DNA from: Undibacterium sp. YM2
Lineage (GTDB): Bacteria > Pseudomonadota > Gammaproteobacteria > Burkholderiales > Burkholderiaceae_D
Direction: 5' to 3'
Length of the DNA stretch: 64,000 nt
Assembly (NCBI RefSeq): GCF_009937975.1
Contig: NZ_AP018441.1
Span: 3,844,001-3,908,000 of the forward strand
How positions within the stretch are numbered: position 1 is the first letter of the stretch; each line of letters starts with the position of its first letter. Position numbers and translations under genes: made by a program. Under the pieces are notes generated by a model. That model did not search any database and was not told where the DNA came from. It saw only the letters and a list, made by a program, of their open reading frames with translations. Shown one piece after another: positions 25,990 to 32,687 of the stretch.

Positions 25990-26934
25990 ATGAAATTTTT
26001 TAGCCGGCCAGGCAAGCTATGTAGATGCACATCCTTTTTATACCGCTTAATAAACTGTATCACCCTGAGCCTGCTGGCAGCAGCTTCTGCACACGCTGCC
26101 ATGCCAGAGAAGGCTTATGACATGCAACAGGGCATCATCTACCAGCGTAACGGCGATGAAGTATTGACGGGTGATCTATATCGTCCCAAGGGAGATGGAA
26201 AATATCCGGTGCTGATTACAGTGCACGGCGGCGACTGGCGCTTTGCCGATGCCAGCCTGTATAAACACTGGGGACCGTATCTGGCAAAAAATGGCTATGC
26301 CGTATTTGCCGTCAATTATCGTCTGGTCAAAGATAAAACCAATCTCTATCCGGCAGCGATACACGATGTACGCGCCGCAGTGCAATTCTTGCGCCAGCAG
26401 GCAGCAACTTACCAGCTTGATCCTGAACGCATGGGCTTGATGGGCGACTCAGCAGGAGCGCAGCTTGCCACTATCGTCGCACTGGCCGGTGACCAGCCAC
26501 CGTTCTCGGATGGCATGCAACCAACGACAAAGGTCAAGGTGTGCATAGGCATTTATGGCAGTTATGACCTGACGGCAAAATGGGAACATTCGAATCGCTA
26601 CTACCCGGACAATAATATTGCCCAGGGCTTTCTGGGTAGCAGCCTCATCGATAACCGCAAAATCTATGTTGAAGCATCGCCGTTGTCTTATGTGACGCGT
26701 GATAATAATCAAACGCAGTTCTTGTTGAGCTGGGGTGCGAAGGATAAATTTGTAGATCCGGCTGGGCAGTCGATTGCCTTCATGCATGCCTTGAAGCAGG
26801 CGGGGTTTTCTGTGCGCTCAGTCGTGTTGAAGAATGCGGGGCATTATTGGGCATCGGAACCTATCAGGATACCGGGGACGGATTCTGGATATCTGGCACC
26901 GCGATTGTTGCAGTTTTTGAAGGAAAAGTTGTAA
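25990..26934 (+). CDS. exported alpha/beta hydrolase (esterase/lipase)
   Basis: The 314-residue protein has an N-terminal hydrophobic export signal (about residues 15-38, ending AHA), the oxyanion motif VHGGDWRF, the nucleophile in GDSAGAQLA and the late acid/histidine in WGAKDKFVDP and NAGHYW. This pattern matches the BD-FAE/hormone-sensitive lipase-like esterases. It would hydrolyse carboxyl esters in the periplasm or outside. It stands alone between a terminator and a repeat-rich gap. Confidence 0.88.
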   Translation: MKFFSRPGKLCRCTSFLYRLINCITLSLLAAASAHAAMPEKAYDMQQGIIYQRNGDEVLTGDLYRPKGDGKYPVLITVHGGDWRFADASLYKHWGPYLAKNGYAVFAVNYRLVKDKTNLYPAAIHDVRAAVQFLRQQAATYQLDPERMGLMGDSAGAQLATIVALAGDQPPFSDGMQPTTKVKVCIGIYGSYDLTAKWEHSNRYYPDNNIAQGFLGSSLIDNRKIYVEASPLSYVTRDNNQTQFLLSWGAKDKFVDPAGQSIAFMHALKQAGFSVRSVVLKNAGHYWASEPIRIPGTDSGYLAPRLLQFLKEKL

Positions 26935-27034
26935 GTGCTGTCAGTTGGTGATTCCAGATCTGCATGTCATGGGTGGTCAGTAATTCGTTTTGCTTGAGCA
27001 ACAGGATACAGATTGAATGACCGCATCTCTCAAA

Positions 27035-27075
27035 GTCGTCATTCCTGCGTGCTTTTGGCAGGAATCCAGCGGCGT
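27035..27075. repeat. dispersed short hairpin repeat (ATTCCTGC type)
   Basis: ATTCCTGC (27041-27048) and GCAGGAAT (27058-27065) form an 8-bp inverted repeat around nine bases, in the context CGTC-ATTCCTGC...GGAATCCAG. This matches a widespread proteobacterial dispersed repeat of the ATTCC-N-GGAAT kind, related in form to Neisseria dRS3. Confidence 0.6.
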
Positions 27076-27188
27076 TCTTGGCATCCGGTTAGCTGCATTA
27101 ATTTCAGAATCGTTGTGTTTAAATTTCCTGACTTTAAGCACCTGCACATGTCATTTACGATTGCCGGTCGGGGGTAGCCCGACAGCTA

Positions 27189-27361
27189 CATACCTTTCTT
27201 GCGTCGCCAAGAAAGGTATGCCAAAGAAGGCGACCCAGGCGTAGCCGCCCCTAAAGGGGTTCCCGTTTGTGCAGTACAAAAAATGGGAAGATCCGAAACT
27301 CGCTACGCTCAGACATCGGCTCTTCTTAATCCATTTTCTGTACAGCACAAACGGCGGCTAC
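27189..27361. repeat. structured intergenic repeat element with two hairpins
   Basis: The gap 26935-27510 has no supported gene. A perfect 12-bp stem with an 8-base loop (27189-27220, CATACCTTTCTT with its complement) is followed by a long imperfect hairpin, 27241-27361. That hairpin has an outer 9-bp arm (GTAGCCGCC, 27241-27249 with 27353-27361), a 24-base arm with two mismatches (27263-27286 with 27331-27354) and an inner 10-base arm with one mismatch (27287-27296 with 27317-27326). The two right-hand arms share two bases, so not all pairs form at once. The words resemble intergenic repeats common in Oxalobacteraceae and other proteobacteria. Confidence 0.7.
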
Positions 27362-27457
27362 ACATGGGAACTGCTGAAAGTCAAAAACAACCGCAACGTC
27401 AACACAACCTGCTTTAGTACTCTTTAAGCTCGTAGCTAATCAAGATTCCGGAATCAT

Positions 27458-27485
27458 GAAAAACCCGCCAATCAATCCGGCAGGT
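27458..27485 (-). terminator. terminator after the WrbA-like gene
   Basis: On the minus strand ACCTGCC and GGCGGGT pair (one G-U) around nine bases and are followed by TTTTC, 26 bases beyond the stop. Confidence 0.75.
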
Positions 27486-27510
27486 CTTTTTACTTCAACA
27501 CCAACTCATC

Positions 27511-28080
27511 TTACTTAAACTTCGTAGCCACTTCCGCAATACGCTTACCAAACAATTTCGCCGTTTCCAGATCACCTGGCAGCGGGCCTTCTTCTGGTGA
27601 AGAGTCGGATGGGGATTGTGTCATCAGGCCACTAAAGCTGGCGATGTAGTTGATGTCATTGCGTTGTGCAGCCTTGCTGTTGGATGGCATCAGGCCTGTG
27701 CCTACCCAGATCATGGAGTGCTGCTGGGACAGGGTGAACAGGTAATGCAGCGTCGATAATTTGTCGCCATTCATGGAGGCAGAATTGGTGAAGCCTGCTG
27801 CGATCTTGTCTTTCCATACCTGGCTATACCATGGTTTGGAAGAAGCATCGGCGAATTTTTTGAATTGCCAGGACACTGATCCCATATAAGTTGGGGAACC
27901 AAAGACGATGGCATCAGCAGCAGCCAGGGTTTCCCATTGGGCGTCGGTGATATTGCCTTCGGCATCAATCTTGATGAGTTCGGCATCAGCACCGCCAGCG
28001 GCAGCACCTGCGTGTACTGCTTCTGCGGCCTTGGTGGTGTGACCATAACCTGAATGATAAATAATCGCGACTTTAGACAT
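27511..28080 (-). CDS. WrbA-like flavodoxin-family NAD(P)H:quinone oxidoreductase
   Basis: The 189-residue protein has the flavodoxin FMN loop (YHSGYGHTTKAA, residues 8-19), the FGSPTYMGSVSWQFKKF segment near 76-92 and a GLMPSN...N region, matching WrbA-type two-electron quinone reductases. The Thr in GHTT binds the FMN phosphate. It lies downstream of the pirin gene on the same strand, separated by a hairpin terminator or attenuator. Pirin plus quinone reductase beside a LysR regulator is a common quinone or electrophile stress arrangement. Confidence 0.87.
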   Translation of the reverse strand: MSKVAIIYHSGYGHTTKAAEAVHAGAAAGGADAELIKIDAEGNITDAQWETLAAADAIVFGSPTYMGSVSWQFKKFADASSKPWYSQVWKDKIAAGFTNSASMNGDKLSTLHYLFTLSQQHSMIWVGTGLMPSNSKAAQRNDINYIASFSGLMTQSPSDSSPEEGPLPGDLETAKLFGKRIAEVATKFK

Positions 28081-28119
28081 GTTTTACTCCAGTGTGGATA
28101 TTGAGTTTTTACGCAAAAA

Positions 28120-28158
28120 GACAAATCACTGACGTATTTTTTTTGTCAGTGATTTGTC
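28120..28158 (-). terminator. intercistronic hairpin between pirin and wrbA-like genes
   Basis: A perfect 14-bp inverted repeat (GACAAATCACTGAC with its complement) surrounds an 11-base loop. On the minus strand it is followed by TTTTTG. It may lower wrbA-like expression relative to pirin or end the pirin transcript. Confidence 0.8.
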
Positions 28159-28170
28159 AGTATTTACTAC

Positions 28171-28872
28171 TTAATGCGGCAGATCAAATACCAGTACTTC
28201 TGCCTGTTTGCCCTGCTCCAGAACGAGTTTTTCTTCGGCTGACATCATCACGGCATCGCCCTCTTTCAAGGACATGCCATTTACCTGCAATTCACCACGT
28301 GCTACGTGGACATAGGTCAGGCGATCCTTTGCCAGTGCTACTTCCTGCTTTTGTTCTGCATCGAACAAGCCAATTTGCAGACGTGCGTTCTGGCGGATTT
28401 TGATGGAACCATCGGCGCCATCACCAGAAACGACCAGACGCAAACGACCCTGTTTTTCTTCGCGGCTGAATTCTTTTTCGCCGTAAAGAGGTTCGCCACC
28501 CAGCCGGTCTGGCTGTATCCAGATTTGCAGCAAACGTGTGTGCTCGTTATTGGCCGGGTTGAATTCCGAATGGCGCACACCAGTACCTGCACTCATATAC
28601 TGCACATTGCCTGGACGTATCGTACTGCCATTGCCCATGCTGTCTTTGTGCGCAATCGCACCTTCGAGCACATAAGTAATAATTTCCATGTTCTGGTGAG
28701 GATGCGTACCAAAACCCATGGCGGGAGCGATCCAGTCGTCATTAATCACGCGCAGTGGGCCAAAACCCATGTGCTGTGGATCATAATATTCTGCAAAAGA
28801 AAAACTGTGATGTGATTTCAGCCAGCCGTGCTCGGCGTGGCCGCGATCTTGTGATGGTCTGAGCGTAATCAT
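28171..28872 (-). CDS. pirin family protein
   Basis: The 233-residue protein is a bicupin of the YhhW/pirin type: GWLKSHHSFSFAEYYDP near the start, FGTHPHQNMEIITYVLEG (metal-binding HPHQNME) near residue 55, and STIRPGNVQYMSAGTGVRHSEFN. YhhW-like pirins oxidise flavonoids such as quercetin in vitro; in vivo they are linked with redox stress. The ATG at 28872 is chosen for an AAGGGA site; an upstream in-frame start at 28947 would overlap the operator region. It diverges from a LysR gene that probably controls it. Confidence 0.92.
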   Translation of the reverse strand: MITLRPSQDRGHAEHGWLKSHHSFSFAEYYDPQHMGFGPLRVINDDWIAPAMGFGTHPHQNMEIITYVLEGAIAHKDSMGNGSTIRPGNVQYMSAGTGVRHSEFNPANNEHTRLLQIWIQPDRLGGEPLYGEKEFSREEKQGRLRLVVSGDGADGSIKIRQNARLQIGLFDAEQKQEVALAKDRLTYVHVARGELQVNGMSLKEGDAVMMSAEEKLVLEQGKQAEVLVFDLPH

Positions 28873-28882
28873 ATAAGTCCCT

Positions 28883-28897
28883 TTCAAATTTCCTGAA
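28883..28897. promoter_or_regulatory. LysR-type operator-like site near pirin
   Basis: TTCA-N7-TGAA (15 bp, TTCAAATTTCCTGAA) lies 11 bases before the pirin start codon. The same pattern recurs at 28972-28986 near the LysR start, as expected for a paired LysR site in a divergent region. Confidence 0.55.
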
Positions 28898-28971
28898 GAA
28901 TGTGTCCAGGCGATGTACACACTATATACATGCAAATTCTTTGACATAAGGGTAGAATTTCATATAACTCA

Positions 28972-28986
28972 TTCAAATTATTTGAA
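28972..28986. promoter_or_regulatory. LysR-type operator-like site near the LysR gene
   Basis: TTCAAA-TTA-TTTGAA is a perfect 6-bp dyad fitting the LysR T-N11-A rule. It lies 5 bases before the LysR start codon, a good place for autorepression. Confidence 0.6.
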
Positions 28987-28991
28987 CAAGC

Positions 28992-29909
28992 ATGAACCTG
29001 ACCCTTGAAGCCCTGCAAATCCTTGACGCCATAGACCGTAAAGGCAGCTTTGCGGCGGCTGCAGCGGCCCTGGATAAAGTGCCCTCCGCCATTACCTACA
29101 GCATACGCAAGCTGGAAGAAGACCTGGATGTTCTGCTCTATGACAGGCGTGGCCACAGGGCCAAACTGACCATCGCGGGAGAGGAATTATTGCTGCAAGG
29201 CAGGCATTTGCTGAATGCCGCTCAGGAGCTGGAAAACCGCGTCAAACGTGCCGCCAGCGGCTGGGAGGCGGAGCTGCGCATCGTCATTGATGGCATCATA
29301 CAATTCGACGACATGATCCCCTTGATCAAGGAATTTGAACAACAGGGCTGCGGCACACGCATCCGTATCAGCCAGGAGATTTTGTCCGGTGTCTGGGAAA
29401 CTATGGTATCTGGGCGTGCCGACCTGGCCATAGGTGCGGCCTATTATGGGCCCGATGCGATACGCATGCAGGGAGAATTCCAGACCCGCTTGCTGGGCAG
29501 TGTGGAATGGGTGTTTGCCGTGGCACCACAGCACCCGCTGGCACAGGCTGCAGAACCGCTGACACCGGCGATTTTGCAGGCTCACCGGGCAATAGCCATC
29601 GGTGATACCGGCCTGACCCTGCCATCAATGACAGCAGGCTTGCTGAGCGGCCAGGACACCATGACTGTGCCCACCATGCATGCCAAGCTGGCAGCGCAAC
29701 TGGCTGGCCTGGGTTGCGGGCATTTGCCGCGCCGCCTGGCATTGCCCCATTTGCGCAGCGGCGCTTTGATAGAAAAGAAGACCAGCGCCTACCGCCCGCC
29801 CGAAGATAACCGTCTGGTCTGGCGCAATGCCAACAAGGGCAAGGCTTTGCTGTGGTTTTTACAGAAGTTGCAAGACCCTGTCGTGCAACGCATGTTGATA
29901 GGTAATTGA
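28992..29909 (+). CDS. LysR-family transcriptional regulator
   Basis: The 305-residue protein has the LysR winged helix (residues 1-60, ALQILDAIDRKGSFAAAAAAL, VPSAITYSIRKLEEDLDVLLYDR) and a LysR substrate-binding domain (about 90-300). It is divergent from the pirin/quinone-reductase genes with two matching dyads in between, so it most likely controls them in response to a quinone or related electrophile. The gluQ gene begins 9 bases after its stop and may be partly co-transcribed. Confidence 0.92.
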   Translation: MNLTLEALQILDAIDRKGSFAAAAAALDKVPSAITYSIRKLEEDLDVLLYDRRGHRAKLTIAGEELLLQGRHLLNAAQELENRVKRAASGWEAELRIVIDGIIQFDDMIPLIKEFEQQGCGTRIRISQEILSGVWETMVSGRADLAIGAAYYGPDAIRMQGEFQTRLLGSVEWVFAVAPQHPLAQAAEPLTPAILQAHRAIAIGDTGLTLPSMTAGLLSGQDTMTVPTMHAKLAAQLAGLGCGHLPRRLALPHLRSGALIEKKTSAYRPPEDNRLVWRNANKGKALLWFLQKLQDPVVQRMLIGN

Positions 29910-29918
29910 AGAACATCC

Positions 29919-30820
29919 ATGCCAACAAAACAGATGACGCAAAAATACATAGGACGTTTCGCCCCTTCGCCAACCGGCCCATTGCATATGGGTTCGCTGG
30001 TGGCGGCCATGGCCAGCTATCTGGATGCAAAAGCCCATGAAGGGCTATGGCTGCTGCGCATGGAAGACCTGGACTTTGACCGCAATGTCAAAGGCGCAGA
30101 CCAGTATATTATCAATTCACTGCAACGCTGCGGCATGCTCTGGGATGGCGCCATCACCTGGCAAAGCCAGCGCCAGCATCTGTATGAAGCTGCCTTGCAA
30201 AAACTGGGGGACAAGCTCTACCCCTGCGCCTGCTCACGCAAGGAAATCGCTGATTCGCGCCTGCGTCTGGGTGATACGGCCAGCCAGATTTACCCGGGCA
30301 CCTGCCGTCACGGTCTGGCAGCAGGCAAGACAGCACGTGCCTGGCGCTTGCGCGTGCCAGATCAACTCTATCGCTTTGAAGACCGCATGGCTGGCATGCA
30401 GCAGCAAAACCTGGCGACCGAGGTGGGGACTTTGTGTTGAAGCGCGCTGACGGCTTCTGGGCCTACCAGTTGGCGGTGGTGGTTGATGATGCCGCTCAAG
30501 GCATCACGCATGTGGTGCGTGGTGCTGATCTGATAGATTCCACTGCAAGGCAAATCTATCTGCAAGAATTGCTGGGCTTGCCCACGCCGCATTACCTGCA
30601 TGTGCCAGTAGTGACCAATGCTGATGGCGAGAAATTATCCAAGCAAACCGGGGCACTGGCTTTTGACCGTGGTGACAATGATGTGCTGCATGAAGCGCTG
30701 ATACCGGCAGCCCAATTTCTTGGACTGAGCTTGCCTTTACCAGTCACAGATATTCCCACTTTCTGGTCAATGGCAATTCATGCGTGGAAAGAAAAATTGG
30801 TCTGTATGGATAGAAGATAG
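29919..30820 (+). pseudogene. gluQ: tRNA glutamyl-Q(34) synthetase, frameshifted
   Basis: GluQRS attaches glutamate to queuosine 34 of tRNA-Asp. The first part (29919 to about 30428) has GRFAPSPTGPLHMGSL (HIGH-like motif) and the zinc-site cysteines (YPCACSRKEI...TCRHG). The second part, in another frame from about 30429, has the KMSKS-like [10 protein letters not shown]. One extra G in the GGGG run at 30425-30428 joins them as EVGDFVLKR, the family sequence at this place. The restored protein would be about 300 residues, full length for GluQRS. Either it is a fresh mutation or one missed base. GluQRS is dispensable in E. coli, so real loss is possible. Confidence 0.9.
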
Positions 30821-30822
30821 AC

Positions 30823-30847
30823 ACAAGGGCTGCAATGCAGCCCTTGT
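30823..30847 (+). terminator. hairpin after gluQ
   Basis: An 11-bp stem (ACAAGGGCTGC with its complement) closes an AAT loop 2 bases after the gluQ stop. Only two T residues follow, so it may stabilise the RNA end rather than terminate strongly. Confidence 0.55.
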
Positions 30848-30906
30848 TGATACTGCCGATCATTGACGAGTAGCTGGCAAACAACTAATAAGCAATTAAT
30901 ACGCAA

Positions 30907-31401
30907 TTAATGCTCTGGATGTTCCCTGCCGCGGCCATGACCATGGCGTTCATGCTCATCATAGCGTCTGTCATCCTTACGATAGTCGTCACGCCTGTAA
31001 TCGTCGCGCCTGTATGCATCATGTCTGTAATCATGGTCACGATAATACCCATCGCGGTAACGAGGCACTACCTGGGTGTTGTACCAGTTTTCCTGTACAA
31101 AATACACGGGGCGATTGCAGGCATTGTAGCGATAGCAATGTTTTTCCCATTTATTTCTATGGCCTGGTGGCACCACCAGATACATCGGTTGCTGGACCAC
31201 ATTCACCCTCTGCACTATGCGTGGCTCAGTATAAATGACCTGTGGCTGAGGGAAATTACCAATATCTACCCGACCATAGAAACCTGGTTGCCCGAATTGC
31301 ATAGACACACCCACATCCTGCGCCTGACTCTGACCTGTCATGAATAGTGCGGCACAGGCTGCGCCTGCGAGCATTATCTTTCTGCATGTCATGGTTTTCA
31401 T
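30907..31401 (-). CDS. exported protein with a basic/acidic repeat tail
   Basis: The 164-residue protein has a signal peptide (ending SQA), a conserved-looking middle (VVPPGHRNKWEKHCYRYNACNRPVYF split by neighbours) and a low-complexity tail of Tyr/Arg/Asp repeats (RRDDY, RKDDRRYDEHERHGHGRG) ending in His-rich residues. Related short YXWGQW-less proteins with a PPGH...KWxxHC motif are common in Oxalobacteraceae and are annotated only as hypothetical. The His/Asp-rich tail could bind metal or polyanions. It appears monocistronic. Function unknown. Confidence 0.72.
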   Translation of the reverse strand: MKTMTCRKIMLAGAACAALFMTGQSQAQDVGVSMQFGQPGFYGRVDIGNFPQPQVIYTEPRIVQRVNVVQQPMYLVVPPGHRNKWEKHCYRYNACNRPVYFVQENWYNTQVVPRYRDGYYRDHDYRHDAYRRDDYRRDDYRKDDRRYDEHERHGHGRGREHPEH

Positions 31402-31589
31402 TTCTAACTCCTTATTTGATACTGCTCACAGGAGCATATCCTGTGCTTACACCTATAACGCTTGAGCGGCACATCTGTTGACTTCTGTCGTAAATATTCT
31501 GGCTGAGCGCTTGCAAAGCTTCTGTACGCTAACCAACATTCCCTCATGGAATAGCAAATAAAAACGCATCAAAAATATCTATTTGCAAC

Positions 31590-32258
31590 TTACTTGACAG
31601 GAAATTCTGCAGCCCATTGTTGTGCTTTTTGATCAAGAACAGCGCGGCGTTCGGCTGGAACTTTTGTTGTCAATTGCGCCAAGGTGGATCTGTTTGACAT
31701 ACAGGCATATTGCGCATCACGCTTGCCGAATTGACGCTTGAGCACACATTCCAGTTGATGGGCACCAGCCACATCTTCGTAGGCAGTTTCCAGCGCTTCA
31801 GGCAATACCGTTTGATAGCGCAGTACCAGTTGAGCCGACATGCTGCGATAAGCAGGATCATTCGCTCCGGCCTGATGAGTGTATTTGACAGCATCTTTCA
31901 ATGCGGCGTAGGCATCAGCATTTTTTTTGATGTTCGGGATACCGGGATTGGATGTCGTTTCACTTGCGCCATCACCACCGCTCATGGTCACTGACCAGCC
32001 CGACTTTTCAGTGATTTTCTCTTCCAGGCAGGCCAGGCGGTTATTTGCTTCAGCGGCGACATAGGTTTGTGCCTCCACATTGCCCTCAGCAGCGAGTTTG
32101 CGGTTCTTTACCAGCCAGTCCTTGAAATCGGCGCGCAAGGGTTTTGCGGTAATCAAGTCGCAATCGTCCAGGCTGATTTTTGCAGCCTGCGAACTTGCGC
32201 AAGTGAGTGCCAGACCGAGCAGAAAACCAGTGCGGGAAATTGTTGAAGAAAGTTTCAT
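31590..32258 (-). CDS. exported protein of unknown function
   Basis: I do not recognise this 222-residue protein. It has a signal peptide (MKLSSTISRTGFLLGLAL..., ending SQA) and a mostly helical mature part. Four cysteines lie in the mature part (DDCDL, RLACLEE, LECVL, YACMS) and could form two disulfides in the periplasm. There are no membrane segments after the signal. It lies between the Tyr/Arg/Asp-rich exported protein and the riboswitch-controlled protease, with its own upstream AT-rich region. Confidence 0.72.
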   Translation of the reverse strand: MKLSSTISRTGFLLGLALTCASSQAAKISLDDCDLITAKPLRADFKDWLVKNRKLAAEGNVEAQTYVAAEANNRLACLEEKITEKSGWSVTMSGGDGASETTSNPGIPNIKKNADAYAALKDAVKYTHQAGANDPAYRSMSAQLVLRYQTVLPEALETAYEDVAGAHQLECVLKRQFGKRDAQYACMSNRSTLAQLTTKVPAERRAVLDQKAQQWAAEFPVK

Positions 32259-32528
32259 GTGTAATTTGTTATGTTCAATTCAGATAAAAAAACGGATACG
32301 AATCCAGGCCAGCGATGCTGCCATGATGAGATGAATAGTGGAAATGGTTTTACAATTTAACACTTTTGTTTTATTCAAAAACCAGCAAAACAACTATTTG
32401 CAGTTTCTGTTATCAAAGTGAAAGCCAAGCTTGTTTTCGCTACATGATTTCAACAATCCTTGACATTTTTTTTCTTCCATTTAATTCGAAATATTTATAC
32501 CCTGAATCTGTAATTTCAATTTCTAAAA

Positions 32529-32612
32529 CTTGAGGGCAAACCCGTTGAAAAATGGGGACGCAAAGCCACCGGCCTAAAGCGCATCAGCGCCATGGTAGCG
32601 GGGTTGCCGGTG
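32529..32612 (+). ncRNA. cyclic di-GMP-I (GEMM-I) riboswitch
   Basis: The sequence follows the class I c-di-GMP aptamer closely: AGGGCAAACC (from 32532), a GAAA-type tetraloop region (TTGAAAAATGG), GGACGCAAAGCCACCGGCC (32555-32573), CTAAA, then ATGGTAGCGGGGTTGCCGG (32592-32610). These match the Vc2 aptamer core, including the conserved A run and the GGTAGC...GGGTT receptor side. It lies about 75 bases before the GTG start of a secreted protease. The 3' arm word CGGTGAT (32608-32614) can also pair with ATCACCG at 32655-32661, a possible switch element. Confidence 0.95.
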
Positions 32613-32687
32613 ATGGTGTCTGCTTATTTTTGGCACGATACTATTATTCGTCGAATCACCGCCCTCTGCTTATATCGGAGTGCATTT

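Noticed and set aside
27017..27244. Short open frame in the repeat-rich gap
   Set aside because: It is made of dispersed repeat words and hairpins with no ribosome site; more likely a by-product of the repeat than a gene.
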